Source of the DNA: REEB95 sp963762425
GTDB taxonomy: Bacteria > Pseudomonadota > Alphaproteobacteria > ATCC43930 > CGMCC-115725
Direction: 5' to 3'
Assembly: GCA_963762425.1 (NCBI GenBank)
Contig: CAVXKY010000001.1
Coordinates: forward strand, 15,940 to 79,939
Length of the DNA: 64,000 nt
Shown piece after piece: positions 53,478 to 62,973 of the stretch. How positions within the stretch are numbered: the first letter of the stretch is position 1; every line of letters begins with the position of its first letter. A program made the translations under genes and the position numbers. Below the pieces are notes generated by a model. That model was not told the origin of the DNA, ran no database searches, and saw nothing but the letters and a program-made list of their open reading frames with translations.

Positions 53478-54267
53478 ATGGCCGCCGAGAACCGGAAACC
53501 CCGCGTCGCGCTGTTCGTCACCTGCCTGGCCGATCTGTTCCGGCCGAGCGTGGGATTCGCGGCGGTCAAGCTCTTGGAGCAGGCGGGCTGCGCGGTGGAG
53601 GTGCCGCGCGCGCAAACCTGTTGCGGCCAGCCGGCCTATAATTCGGGCGACCGCGCCTCGGCCAAGAAAATCGCGCGCCAGGTGATCGACGCCTTCCAGG
53701 GCTTCGACTACGTGGTGGCGCCTTCGGGCTCCTGCGCCGGGATGATCAAGGTCCATTATCCCGCGCTCTTCGCCGACGAACCGGAAAAGCTGACGCGCGC
53801 CAAGGAGCTGGCCGCGCGCAGTTACGAGCTGATCTCGTTCCTGACCGACGTGATGAAGCTCGAGCGCGTCGATGCGCGCTTCGACGGCACCGCGACCTAT
53901 CACAATTCCTGCTCGGGCCTGCGCGAGCTGGGCGTCAAGGCGCAGCCGCGCAAATTGCTCGCCAGCGTCAAGGGCTTGACCCTGACCGAGATGCGCGACG
54001 CCGAGATCTGCTGCGGCTTCGGCGGCACCTTCGCGGTCAAATACGGCGACATCTCGGGCAAGATCGCGTCCGAGAAATGCGCCAACGTCGAATCCTCCAA
54101 GGCCGCCACGCTGCTGGCCGGCGATCTCGGCTGCCTCTTGAACATGACCGGCAAGCTCAAGCGGCTCGGCCGCAAGACCCGGGTGTGGCACGTGGCCGAG
54201 GTTCTGGCCGGCATGACGGACGGGCCCGCGATCGGCGAGCCGCATGGGCGAGGCGGAGGGCGAATGA
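53478..54267 (+). CDS. lutA: L-lactate utilisation Fe-S oxidoreductase LutA (frameshift at the 3' end)
   Basis: The protein begins MAAENRKPRVALFVTCLADLFRPSVGFA and has the two cysteine-rich CCG domains: CAVEVPRAQTCCGQPAYNSGD and RDAEICCGFGGTFAVKYGDIS. As given, the frame runs on into lutB without a stop. Removing one base near 54243 (CCGCATGGG) changes the ending to GEPMGEAEGE and a TGA overlapping the lutB ATG (54264), as is usual. So an apparent LutA-LutB fusion is more likely an extra base. LutABC oxidises L-lactate to pyruvate. Confidence 0.9.
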
Positions 54268-55677
54268 AACCCACCAGCCACGCCTTCAAGGAGAACGCCC
54301 GCGCGGCCTTGGGCGACGTCAATCTGCAAAAGGCGATGACCAATCTGCGCGCCGGTTTCGTCGAACGCCGCGCGCTCATGATTTCCCGATTGCCCGAGTG
54401 GGACGGATTGCGGGACGAGGCGGTGGCGATCAAGCGGCACACCCTCGCCAATCTCGATTTCTATCTCGAAAGCTTCGAGCGCAATGTTGATAGCCAATGG
54501 CGGCAAGGTGCATTGGTGCCGCGACGCCGCCGAGGCCAACGCCACGGTGCTGGCGATCTGCCGCGATCTCGGCGCCAAGACCGTCACCAAGGGCAAGTCG
54601 ATGATCGGCGAGGAGATGGCGGTCAACGAGTACCTCGAATTGAACGGCATGATTCCGGTCGAAACCGATCTCGGCGAATACATCATCCAGATCCGGCACG
54701 AAGGCCCGAGCCACATCATCGCCCCGGCGATCCACCTGGTGAAGGAGCAGATCGCCCAATCCTTCCGCGCCACCCACACCAAGCTCGACCCCAAGCGTCC
54801 GCTGGATGACGCGCGGCAGATGTGCGACGAGGCGCGCGGCATTTTGCGCCAGCAATTCCTGGCCGCCGATGTCGGCATCACCGGCGCCAATTTTCTCATC
54901 GCCGAAACCGGTTCGTCGATCATCGTCACCAACGAGGGCAACGGCGATCTGACCCAGACCCTGCCGCGCGCGCATATCGTGCTGGCGTCCCTGGAAAAAA
55001 TCGTGCCGACGCTCGAGGACGCGGCCACCATCCTGCGTCTGTTGGCGCGGTCGGCGACTGGCCAGGAGTTCTCCTCCTACACCACCGTCTCGACCGGCCC
55101 CCGCCGCCCCTCCGACATCGACGGGCCGGGGCAGTATCACGTCGTGCTGCTCGACAACGGGCGCAGCGCGATGCTGGGCACCGAGTTCGAGGACATGCTG
55201 CGCTGCATCCGCTGCGCCGCCTGTCTCAATCATTGCCCGGTCTACGAGGCGGTGGGCGGCAAGAGCTACGGCTGGGTCTATCCCGGGCCGATGGGCTCGG
55301 TGCTGACGCCCACGCTGGTGGGCATCGAGGAGGCGGGCAATCTCCCCAACGCCTCGACATTTTGCGGCCGCTGCGAAAGCGTCTGCCCGATGAGAATCCC
55401 GCTGCCCAAGATGATGCGGCATTGGCGCGAGCGCGAATTCTCGCGCCATCTCTCGCCGGCGTCCTGGCGCTGGGGTCTGGCGTTCTGGGCGTTCTTCGCG
55501 ACCCGGCCCCGGCTTTATCACGCCGCTTCGGGCGCGGCCGCGCGGGTGCTGGGTTTCTTCGGCAAGCGGCGCGGCCGGTTCCGCAGCTTGCCCCTGGCTT
55601 CGGGCTGGACCGGTTCGCGCGACATGCCCGCGCCCCAGGGAAGAAGCTTTCACAGCCTGTGGAAAGCCCGGTCATGA
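54264..55677 (+). CDS. lutB: Lactate utilisation iron-sulfur protein LutB (one +1 frameshift)
   Basis: Start MKPTSHAFKENARAALGDVNLQ is the family opening. The first frame ends LDFYLESFERN; the second continues VIANGGKVHWCRDAAEANATVLAICRDLGAKTVTKGKSM. One extra T at 54487-54488 explains the break; corrected length is about 470 aa. Two 4Fe-4S clusters are seen in CIRCAACLNHCPVY and CGRCESVCPMRIPLP. The C-terminal region has a hydrophobic stretch and basic tail. The stop overlaps lutC. Confidence 0.92.
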
Positions 55678-56375
55678 CCGACGCGCGCGCCGACACGCTC
55701 GATGGCATCCGCCGCGCGCTGAAGCGCGGTAAGCTCGACGAGCAGGCGGCGGCGCCGCTGGCCGCGCGGCTCAAGGCGCATAAACGCAACCTCATCCCGA
55801 AGCGGGCAGCCGGGCTCGATCATCGCGGCCAGATCGCGCTCTTCACCGCCATGGCCGAGGGCGTCAACGCCACGGTGGCGCGGGTGGCCTCGGCGCAGGA
55901 CGTGCCGGGCGCGGTGGCGGAATATCTGTCGCGGCTCAATCTGCCGTCGCGGCTAGTGGTGACGCCCGATCCCGCGCTCGACGACATTCCCTGGGCCAAG
56001 CGGCCGCTCCTGGAAATCCGCAAGGGCCGCGCCGAGGACGGCGATGCCGTGGGCGTCACGGCCTGTTCCGCCGCCGTGGCCGAGACCGGCACGCTGATGC
56101 TGCATTCCGGCCCAGAAAGCCCAACCCGCAACAATTTCCTGCCCGACACGCATATTGTCGTCTTGCGCGCAAATCAGGTGGCCGCATCCTACGAGGACGG
56201 TTTCGACCAGCTCCGCCGCAAATTCGCCAAGCCGGAAGGCGGCTTTTCCATGCCGCGCACGGTCAATTTCATCACCGGCCCGTCGCGCACCGCCGATATC
56301 GAACAGAGGCTGGAGCTCGGCATGCACGGGCCGCGCCGGCTGCACATCGTGCTGATCGACGATGGCCAAGCTTAG
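55674..56375 (+). CDS. lutC: Lactate utilisation protein LutC (LUD domain)
   Basis: The 233-aa product starts MTDARADTLDGIRRALKRG at the lutB stop (ATGA). The LUD-domain core is GVTACSAAVAETGTLMLHSGPESPTRNNFLPDTHIVVLRANQVAASYED and FITGPSRTADIEQRLELGMHGPRRLHIVLID, typical of LutC/YkgG. It is required with LutA and LutB for L-lactate oxidation. Its 3' end overlaps smr by 14 bases. Confidence 0.93.
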   Translation: MTDARADTLDGIRRALKRGKLDEQAAAPLAARLKAHKRNLIPKRAAGLDHRGQIALFTAMAEGVNATVARVASAQDVPGAVAEYLSRLNLPSRLVVTPDPALDDIPWAKRPLLEIRKGRAEDGDAVGVTACSAAVAETGTLMLHSGPESPTRNNFLPDTHIVVLRANQVAASYEDGFDQLRRKFAKPEGGFSMPRTVNFITGPSRTADIEQRLELGMHGPRRLHIVLIDDGQA

Positions 56376-56874
56376 AAGCGAGGACAGCGATCTTTTTCGC
56401 GCGGCGATGCGCGGCGTAAAACCGCTCGATCAAGTGAAGCCGCCCAAGATATCGGCCCCACCCAAACGGGAAATGGCCGCGCGTCCCGCCGCGCCGGGTA
56501 TTGCGGCGGTTTTGCCCAAGGCCTCGCCGCCGCTCGAAATCGGCCAAGGCGCGGGGATCGACCGCGCCACTTTCGAGAAACTGAAACGCGGCCAGATGGC
56601 GATCGAAGCGCGGATCGATCTCCATGGCCAAACCCAGGACGAGGCGCATCGCGAACTCTCTGCCTTCATCGCCCGCGCCCAGGCCCAAGGCAGGCGTCTG
56701 GCGCTGGTCATCACCGGCAAGGGCCGCGAAGGCAAGGGCGTGTTGCGCGAATCCGTGCCGCGCTGGCTCAACGAGCCTGCCTTGCGCGGCCGCGTTTTGG
56801 CGCTGGTCAACGCCCAGCCGCGCGACGGCGGCGCGGGCGCGCTCTATGTGCTGTTGCGCCGGATTCAGCCATGA
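56362..56874 (+). CDS. Smr domain protein
   Basis: The 170-aa protein has a polar N-terminus (SEDSDLFRAAMRGVKPLD) and a C-terminal Smr domain: IEARIDLHGQTQDEAHRELSAFI (LDLHG-like motif), RLALVITGKGREGKGVLRESVPRWL (TGKG motif) and NAQPRDGGAGALYVLLRR. Smr domains are nicking nucleases, including those related to MutS2; stand-alone ones act on RNA or DNA. In relatives the gene usually follows mltA directly; here five genes lie between. Confidence 0.92.
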   Translation: MAKLRSEDSDLFRAAMRGVKPLDQVKPPKISAPPKREMAARPAAPGIAAVLPKASPPLEIGQGAGIDRATFEKLKRGQMAIEARIDLHGQTQDEAHRELSAFIARAQAQGRRLALVITGKGREGKGVLRESVPRWLNEPALRGRVLALVNAQPRDGGAGALYVLLRRIQP

Positions 56875-57320
56875 CTCCCTTCGGCACCAAGCTTCGGCAA
56901 TTGCGCGAAGCGCGCGGCATCAAGCTCAAGGACATGGCCGATGCGCTGGGCGTTTCGGCGGCCTATCTCTCGGCGCTGGAGCATGGGCGGCGCGGCCGGC
57001 CGACACACGCCATGGTAGTGGCGATCTGCGCCCAGCTCAACATCATCTGGGACGACGCCGACGAGCTGATGCGGCTGGCGCGCCTCTCCCATCCGCGCAT
57101 CACCGTCGATACGGCGGGGCTTTCCGCCGAGGCCACCGAGCTCGCCAATCTCCTGGCCGAGCGCATCCGCAAATTGGCTCCGGAGCGGGTCGAAAAGCTG
57201 CTCGAACTGGTTAAAACCGCGCCGATGCATCCGTCACGCCCGGTGGCGCAGGCGGCGCGTAAATCCCACAAAATTTCCGTGAAACGTCCGGCGGTTAAAA
57301 AATGGGCGGCCAGTAAATAA
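56871..57320 (+). CDS. XRE-family transcriptional regulator
   Basis: The 149-aa protein has a typical helix-turn-helix (KLRQLREARGIKLKDMADALGVSAAYLSALEHGRRGRPT, residues 5-43) followed by a helical region with DDADELMRLARLSHPRITVDTAGLS and a Leu-rich segment (LLAERIRKLAPERVEKLLELV). The C-terminal tail is basic. It overlaps smr (ATGA), the conserved smr-xre pair of Rhodospirillales-type genomes. Target genes are unknown. Confidence 0.9.
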   Translation: MTPFGTKLRQLREARGIKLKDMADALGVSAAYLSALEHGRRGRPTHAMVVAICAQLNIIWDDADELMRLARLSHPRITVDTAGLSAEATELANLLAERIRKLAPERVEKLLELVKTAPMHPSRPVAQAARKSHKISVKRPAVKKWAASK

Positions 57321-57481
57321 ACCACCAAAAATAACATTTGCTTTCGCGCGCTTCCGCCCCCACCTTACAGAGGCAATCTACGGCTCGCGCGCGCGAACGA
57401 TCTCACCGATCTTCCAACCTCGACCTTCGGATTGACTGCCGCCGTGGGCTTTCCACGGCATTAACTTTTGGAGACTCTCTC

Positions 57482-57688
57482 TTGGCTACCGGCACTGTAA
57501 AATGGTTCAACGCCCAAAAGGGCTTCGGCTTCATCCGTCCGGACGACGGCAGCAAGGATGTGTTCGTACACATCTCCGCGGTCGAACGCGCGGGCCTGGG
57601 CTCGCTCAACGAAGGGCAGAAGGTCAAATACGAGGTCGCGATGGATCGCGGCAAAAGCGCGGCGGCGAATCTCGCCATCGCCGACTAA
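57482..57688 (+). CDS. Cold-shock domain protein
   Basis: The start is TTG at 57482, giving MATGTVKWFNAQKGFGFI with the RNP1 (KGFGFI) and RNP2 (VFVHI) motifs of CspA-type proteins, 68 aa, a full single cold-shock domain. It binds single-stranded RNA/DNA as an RNA chaperone. The 160-base upstream region is long and contains a perfect 7-bp hairpin (GCCGTGG / CCACGGC, 57441-57459) just before the ribosome site TTGGAG, a possible thermo-responsive leader. A strong terminator follows. Confidence 0.93.
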   Translation: MATGTVKWFNAQKGFGFIRPDDGSKDVFVHISAVERAGLGSLNEGQKVKYEVAMDRGKSAAANLAIAD

Positions 57689-57711
57689 CGAAACGGCTCA
57701 AACCGTTTGCG

Positions 57712-57746
57712 AAGGGCGCCCGGGAAACCGGGCGCCCTTTTCTTTT
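57712..57746 (+). terminator. Intrinsic terminator after the cold-shock gene
   Basis: A perfect 12-bp stem (AAGGGCGCCCGG / CCGGGCGCCCTT) with a GAAA loop is followed by TTCTTTT. It lies between the convergent cold-shock and hslU genes and may serve both directions. Confidence 0.9.
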
Positions 57747-59059
57747 CACAGGATGAACTTCGACAAATCCGCGTTCTTGGCCAACACGCCGACGCGGCTT
57801 TTCACATAGTCCCGGTCGATGGTCACCGCCGCGCCCGGCTTCTGGTCCGAGGCCGTGAAGCTGATCTCCTCCAACAGCCGCTCCATCACGGTGTGGAGGC
57901 GGCGCGCGCCGATGTTCTCGACGTTCGAATTGATCTCCTCGGCCAGGCTCGCGATCTCGTCGATCGCGTCCTCCGCGAAGTCGAGCGTCACCCCTTCGGT
58001 CGCCAGCAACGCCTTGTACTGGATGATCAAACTGGCCTCGGGCTCGGTCAGGATGCGGCGCAGATCCTCGCGCGTTAAGGGCTTCAACTCGACCCGGATC
58101 GGCAGCCGCCCTTGCAGTTCGGGCAGTAGGTCCGAGGGCTTGGCGAGGTGGAAGGCGCCCGAGGCGATGAACAGGATGTGGTCGGTCTTGACTGGGCCGT
58201 ATTTGGTCGCGACCGTGGTGCCCTCGATCAGCGGCAGCAGATCGCGCTGTACGCCTTCGCGGCTGACATCGGCGCCGAAGCGCTCGCCCGCGCGGCCGGC
58301 GATCTTGTCGAGCTCGTCGATGAAGACGATGCCGTTCTGCTCGGCGGCCGCGATCGCCTCCTTCGCGACCTTTTCCTGGTCCAACAGCTTGTCGCTCTCT
58401 TCCCTGAGCAAAACCGCCTGCGCCTCTCCCACGGTCATCTTGCGCGGCTTGGTGCGCCCGCCGGTCATCTTGCCGAGCATGTCGCCGAGATTGACCATGC
58501 CGAGCTGCGCCCCCGGCATGCCGGGAATCTCGAAGCTGGGCATGCCGCCGGTGTCCTGCACCTGGATTTCGATCTCGCGGCCTCCCAATTCGCCGCCGCG
58601 CAGCATCTTGCGGAACTTGGCGCGGGTGTCGGGCCCGGCGCCCGGCCCCACCAGCACGTCCAGCACGCGGTCCTCGGCGGCGATATCGGCCTTGCTTTCG
58701 ACCTCCTTGCGCAACCGCTCGCGCGTCAGCGCCAGCGACACCTCGATCAGGTCGCGCACGATCTGCTCGACGTCGCGGCCGACATAGCCGACCTCGGTGA
58801 ATTTGGTCGCCTCGACCTTGATGAACGGGGCCTGGGCAAGCTTGGCGAGGCGCCGCGCGATCTCGGTCTTGCCGATGCCGGTCGGGCCGATCATCAGGAT
58901 GTTCTTGGGCAGCACCTCGTCCCGGAGCTCGGGCGCCAATTGCTGGCGGCGCCAGCGGTTGCGGAGCGCGATGGCGACGGCGCGTTTGGCGTCGTTCTGG
59001 CCGACGATGTGGCGGTCGAGCTCGGAGACGATCTCGCGCGGACTGAAGGATAAACTCAT
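57746..59059 (-). CDS. hslU: ATP-dependent protease ATPase subunit HslU
   Basis: Start MSLSFSPREIVSELDRHIVGQNDAKRAVAIALRNRWRR at 59059; 437 aa. Walker A is GPTGIGKTE; VEATKFTEVGYVGRDVEQIVRDL (pore-region GYVGRD) and Walker B NGIVFIDELDKIAGR follow, and the sensor/C-terminal part has HTVMERLLEEISF and ends NADLSKFIL, the tail that docks on HslV. It unfolds substrates for HslV. Four bases separate it from hslV on the same strand. Confidence 0.98.
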   Translation of the reverse strand: MSLSFSPREIVSELDRHIVGQNDAKRAVAIALRNRWRRQQLAPELRDEVLPKNILMIGPTGIGKTEIARRLAKLAQAPFIKVEATKFTEVGYVGRDVEQIVRDLIEVSLALTRERLRKEVESKADIAAEDRVLDVLVGPGAGPDTRAKFRKMLRGGELGGREIEIQVQDTGGMPSFEIPGMPGAQLGMVNLGDMLGKMTGGRTKPRKMTVGEAQAVLLREESDKLLDQEKVAKEAIAAAEQNGIVFIDELDKIAGRAGERFGADVSREGVQRDLLPLIEGTTVATKYGPVKTDHILFIASGAFHLAKPSDLLPELQGRLPIRVELKPLTREDLRRILTEPEASLIIQYKALLATEGVTLDFAEDAIDEIASLAEEINSNVENIGARRLHTVMERLLEEISFTASDQKPGAAVTIDRDYVKSRVGVLAKNADLSKFIL

Positions 59060-59063
59060 GAAC

Positions 59064-59612
59064 TTACAGGCTTTCGAGCGTGACGTTGGCGTTGGTGAAG
59101 ATGCAGATCTCGGCGGCGATCGCCATCGCCTTGCGGACGATGGCCTCGGCGTCGAGATCCTTGCGGTCATAGAGCGCGCGCGCCGCCGCCAGCGCATAAG
59201 GCCCGCCCGAGCCGATGCCGATGATGCCGTATTCGGGCTCGAGCACGTCGCCGGTGCCCGACAGCACCAGCGAGGCCTCCTTGTCGGCCACCGCCATCAT
59301 GGCCTCGAGCCGCCGGAGATAGCGGTCGGTGCGCCAGTCCTTGGCCAGTTCGACGCAGGCGCGGGTGAGCTGGCCGGGATGCTGCTCGAGCTTGGCTTCG
59401 AGCCGCTCGAACAGCGCGAAGGCGTCGGCGGTGGCGCCGGCGAAACCGGCGATGACCTTGCCGCCGCCGAGACGCCGCAGCTTCTTGGCGTTCGACTTGA
59501 CGATGGTGTTGCCCATGGTGACCTGGCCGTCGCCGGCGATCACCACCTTGCCGTCCTTGCGCACGCACAGGATGGTGGTGCCGTGCCAAGTCTTGGGGTC
59601 GGAATTGTCCAT
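59064..59612 (-). CDS. hslV: ATP-dependent protease subunit HslV
   Basis: The 182-aa protein begins MDNSDPKTWHGTTILCVRK. The propeptide before TTIL is removed to expose the catalytic Thr. The proteasome-like core follows: VVIAGDGQVTMGNTIVKSNAKKLRRL, IAGFAGATADAFALFERLE, GDVLEPEYGIIGIGSGGPYALAAARAL. It forms the peptidase dodecamer of HslUV. It is divergent from the his operon. Confidence 0.98.
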   Translation of the reverse strand: MDNSDPKTWHGTTILCVRKDGKVVIAGDGQVTMGNTIVKSNAKKLRRLGGGKVIAGFAGATADAFALFERLEAKLEQHPGQLTRACVELAKDWRTDRYLRRLEAMMAVADKEASLVLSGTGDVLEPEYGIIGIGSGGPYALAAARALYDRKDLDAEAIVRKAMAIAAEICIFTNANVTLESL

Positions 59613-59734
59613 GAAGGCCTTTCGGGGGAGGAAACGAAGTTAAAATGTAGGCGGTCCCGGGCGTTAATCAAGACGCGCCACTGGCGGCCCGGCCCCGCTC
59701 CTGCTACAACGCGGCCTGCAAGGAACGCAGGACT

Positions 59735-60383
59735 ATGGCCAAAACCAAGGCGAAATCAAAGGCTAAGCCGCCCCAAGCCAAGGGGCGCATCGCCGCCGTC
59801 GAGCGCAAAACGCGCGAGACGCGCATCACCGCGCGCGTCAATCTCGACGGCAGCGGGCAAATACAGCGTCAAGACCGGGATCGGCTTCCTCGATCACATG
59901 CTGGAGCAGCTGTCGCGCCACAGCCTGATCGACCTCGAGCTCGATGCCCAGGGCGATCTGCACATCGATCAGCACCACACCACCGAGGATACCGGTTACG
60001 CCGTCGGCGAAGCCGTCGCCAAGGCGCTGGGCGACCGCAAGGGGATATCGCGCTGGGGATCGGCGCTGGTGCCGATGGACGAAACGCTCACGCGAGTGGC
60101 GCTCGACGCCTCGAACCGGCCCTATCTGATCTGGAAGGTGAAGTTCTCCAAGCCCAAGCTCGGCGAGATGGACTCGGAACTGTTCAAGGAATGGTTCCAG
60201 GCCTTCGTCCAGTCCGCCGGGGTGACCTTGCACGTCGAGAATCTCTACGGCGAGAACAACCACCATATCGTCGAGTCCTGCTACAAGGGCCTGGCGCGCA
60301 GCCTGCGCCAGGCGGTTGCGCTCGACCCGCGCGCAAGATCGGCGGTTCCCTCGACCAAGGGCGTGCTCGGCGGAAGTCTCTGA
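59735..60383 (+). CDS. hisB: Imidazoleglycerol-phosphate dehydratase (one +1 frameshift)
   Basis: The first frame reads MAKTKAKSKAKPPQAKGRIAAVERKTRETRITARVNLDGSG. The second continues KYSVKTGIGFLDHMLEQLSRHSLIDLELDAQGDLHIDQHHTTEDTGYAVG (Mn-binding HHTTED) and HVENLYGENNHHIVESCYKGLARSLRQAV (HH-ES). One G too many at 59855-59857 (AGCGGGCAAA) explains the break; correction gives 215 aa. It dehydrates imidazoleglycerol phosphate in histidine synthesis. It is first of the hisBHAF cluster. Confidence 0.93.
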
Positions 60384-61024
60384 TGTCCACCGCGTTGATC
60401 GATTACGGCTCGGGCAATTTGCGCTCGGCCGCGAAGGCGTTCGAGCGCGCCGCGCGCGAGGCGGGGCTTGCGGCCGACATCCAGGTGACCGGAGACGCCA
60501 AGGTGGTGGCCGCCGCCGACCGGATCGTGCTGCCCGGCGTCGGCGCCTTCGCCGATTGCAAGCGCGGGCTTATGGCCGTGCCCGGCATGGGCGATGCCTT
60601 GGAAGAGGCGGTCATCGGCAAGGCGCGCCCCTTTCTCGGCATCTGCGTCGGCATGCAGCTGATGGCCACGCGCGGGCTCGAATTCGCGGTCACCGAGGGG
60701 CTGGGCTGGGTTCCAGGCGAGGTGGTGGCGATCGAACCCAAGGACAAGTCGCTCAAGATTCCGCACATGGGCTGGAACGATCTCCGGATCATCCGCCAGC
60801 ATCCGATGCTGGCCGGGATCAAGACCGGCGACCACGCCTATTTCGTCCATTCCTACCGCTTCGCCGCGGTGGCCAAGGCGGATGTCTATGCCTCGGTCGA
60901 TTACGGCGGGCCGATCACGGCGGCGATCGGCCGGGAGAATCTGTTCGGCGTGCAATTCCACCCCGAAAAGAGCGAGGCGACCGGCTTGCGGTTGATCGCC
61001 AATTTCCTGCGGTGGAAGCCGTGA
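60383..61024 (+). CDS. hisH: Imidazole glycerol phosphate synthase subunit HisH
   Basis: The ATG overlaps the hisB stop (TGATG). The 213-aa protein is a class I glutamine amidotransferase: MSTALIDYGSGNLRSAAKAFE, IVLPGVGAFADC, PFLGICVGMQLM (nucleophile Cys) and VQFHPEKSE (His-Glu). It feeds ammonia from glutamine to HisF. The stop overlaps hisA (GTGA). Confidence 0.97.
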   Translation: MSTALIDYGSGNLRSAAKAFERAAREAGLAADIQVTGDAKVVAAADRIVLPGVGAFADCKRGLMAVPGMGDALEEAVIGKARPFLGICVGMQLMATRGLEFAVTEGLGWVPGEVVAIEPKDKSLKIPHMGWNDLRIIRQHPMLAGIKTGDHAYFVHSYRFAAVAKADVYASVDYGGPITAAIGRENLFGVQFHPEKSEATGLRLIANFLRWKP

Positions 61025-61738
61025 TCCTCTATCCCGCGATCGATCTGAAGGGCGGCCGTGTCGTGCGGCTCCTGCGCGGCGACATGGACAAGGCGACGGT
61101 GTTCAACGACGATCCGGCGGATCAGGCGCGCAAATTCGCCGCCGCCGGCGCCTCCTGGATTCACGTGGTCGATCTCGACGGCGCCTTCGCCGGCAAGCCC
61201 AAAAACGCCGCCGCGGTCGATGCCATCCTCAAAGCCGTCCAGGCCAAGATTCAATTGGGCGGCGGCATCCGCGACCGCGCTTCCATCAATGCCTGGCTCG
61301 ACCGGGGCGTCGAGCGCGTGGTGCTGGGCACGGCGGCGGTCAAGAATCCGGAGCTGGTGAAACAGGCCTGCAAGGAATTCCCCGGCCGCGTCGCGCTGGG
61401 CATCGATGCGCGCCAAGGCAAGGTGGCGGTCGAAGGCTGGGCGGAAAGCTCGTCGATCTCCGCGCTCGATCTGGCGCGGCAAATTCGAGAGCGCGGGCGC
61501 GGCGGCCATCATCTACACCGATATCGAACGCGACGGCGCGCTCGCAGGCGTCAATCTGGAGGCCACGGCGGCACTGGCGCGGTCCGTCAAAACCCCGGTG
61601 ATCGCCTCGGGCGGCATAGCCTCGCTCGACGACATAGCATCGCTCAAGGCGAAGGGCATTCCGGGCGCGATACTGGGACGGGCGCTCTATGACGGGCGGG
61701 TCGATTTGAAATCGGCCCTGGCCCTGGCGGCGGCTTGA
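61021..61738 (+). CDS. hisA: Phosphoribosylformimino-5-aminoimidazole carboxamide ribotide isomerase (one +1 frameshift)
   Basis: GTG at 61021 starts MILYPAIDLKGGRVVRLLRGDMDKATVF; the barrel continues WIHVVDLDGAFAGKP, IQLGGGIRDRASINAWLDRGVERVVLGTAAV. After the break: FESAGAAAIIYTDIERDGALAGVN, PVIASGGIASLDDI, GAILGRALYDGRVDL. One extra base near 61480 (GCGGCAAATTC) explains it; corrected length is 238 aa with catalytic Asp in AIDL and TDIERDG. It catalyses the Amadori rearrangement of ProFAR. Confidence 0.93.
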
Positions 61739-61739
61739 G

Positions 61740-62498
61740 ATGCTGAAGATCCGCGTCATCCCCTGCCTCGACGTCAAGGACGGCCGCGTGGTCAAGGGCG
61801 TGCACTTCGTCAACCTCAAGGACGCCGGCGATCCGGTCGAACAGGCGAAAATCTACGACGCCGAAGGCGCCGACGAGCTGTGTTTCCTCGACATCACCGC
61901 CTCCTCCGAGAACCGCGCCACGCTTTACGACGCGGTCAAGGGCACCGCCGAGCAATGTTTCATGCCCTTGACCGTGGGCGGCGGCGTGCGCTCGGTCGAG
62001 GACATCCGCACGCTCTTGCTGGCCGGGGCCGACAAGACCTCGATCAACACCGCGGCGGTGGCGCGGCCCGATCTGGTGCGCGAGGCCGCCGAGAAATTCG
62101 GCAGCCAATGCATCGTCGTCGCCATCGACGCCAAATTATCGTCGCCCGGCAAATGGCAGGTCTTCACCCATGGCGGCCGGAGCGCAACCGGCATCGACGC
62201 GGTTGAATGGGCCAAGCGCATGGCGGAATCGGGCGCGGGCGAAATCCTGCTCACCTCGATGGACCGCGACGGCACCAAGCTGGGCTTCGATCTGGGCCTG
62301 ACCCGCGCCGTGGCCGACGCGGTGCCTGTGCCGGTGATCGCCTCGGGCGGCGTGGGCAAGCTCGACGATCTGGTGGCGGGCGTGATCGAGGGCCATGCCT
62401 CGGCCGTGCTCGCCGCCTCGATCTTCCATTTCGGCGAATTCACCATCGCCCAGGCCAAGGCAAGGCTCAAAGCGGCGGGGATACCGGTCAGGCTTTAG
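61740..62498 (+). CDS. hisF: Imidazole glycerol phosphate synthase subunit HisF
   Basis: The 252-aa barrel starts MLKIRVIPCLDVKDGRVVKGVHF (catalytic Asp11) and contains LTVGGGVRSVEDIRTLLLAGADKTSINTAAV, CIVVAIDAKL (second Asp), EILLTSMDRDGTKLGFDL and PVIASGGVGKLDDL. It cyclises PRFAR with ammonia from HisH. It follows hisA by one base. Confidence 0.98.
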   Translation: MLKIRVIPCLDVKDGRVVKGVHFVNLKDAGDPVEQAKIYDAEGADELCFLDITASSENRATLYDAVKGTAEQCFMPLTVGGGVRSVEDIRTLLLAGADKTSINTAAVARPDLVREAAEKFGSQCIVVAIDAKLSSPGKWQVFTHGGRSATGIDAVEWAKRMAESGAGEILLTSMDRDGTKLGFDLGLTRAVADAVPVPVIASGGVGKLDDLVAGVIEGHASAVLAASIFHFGEFTIAQAKARLKAAGIPVRL

Positions 62499-62606
62499 AG
62501 CCGCGCCGGGGCCCGTCCGGCACCGCGCCGGTCGGCTGCTCAATAGCGGAATTCTCAAGCCCGGCCCGATCTGCTAGGCAAGAGTGCACCCCTGGAGGAA
62601 AAGCCC

Positions 62607-62933
62607 ATGGCCGAGATCGACGGCGCTGCGCTTGACCGGCTCTTTGCCGTGATATCCGCGCGCGCCAATTCCGACCCGGCGAAGTCCTATACCGCGCAGC
62701 TGTTGCGCGAAGGCACAGCCAAGATCGCCAAGAAGCTGGCCGAGGAAGCGGCCGAGACCGCCATCGAGGCGGTCAAGGGCGACCGCGCGCGCCTCATCCA
62801 GGAAAGCGCCGATTTGCTTTATCACCTGCTGGTGTTGTGGGCCGACGGCAAGGTCGCGCCGGCCGAGGTATGGCGCGCGCTCGAGACCCGCCAGGGCCGC
62901 TCCGGCATCGAAGAAAAGAAATCCCGCGGCTAA
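62607..62933 (+). CDS. hisE: Phosphoribosyl-ATP pyrophosphatase
   Basis: The 108-aa protein (GGAGGAAAAGCCC before ATG 62607) carries the MazG-like metal-binding core: SYTAQLLREGTAKIAKKLAEEAAETAIEAVKG and RLIQESADLLYHLLVLWADG, with the ELAEE/E-x-x-D ligands conserved as KLAEEAAET and QESADL. It hydrolyses PR-ATP to PR-AMP. It lies 108 bases after hisF; the other his genes are elsewhere. Confidence 0.95.
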   Translation: MAEIDGAALDRLFAVISARANSDPAKSYTAQLLREGTAKIAKKLAEEAAETAIEAVKGDRARLIQESADLLYHLLVLWADGKVAPAEVWRALETRQGRSGIEEKKSRG

Positions 62934-62973
62934 TATCGGGAATCAGGGAATTGTGGGGATTTGGGAGGGCTTC

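Noticed and set aside
53478..54809. LutA-LutB fusion protein
   Set aside because: The second half breaks again 220 bp later, and removing one base restores the usual separate lutA stop overlapping the lutB start.
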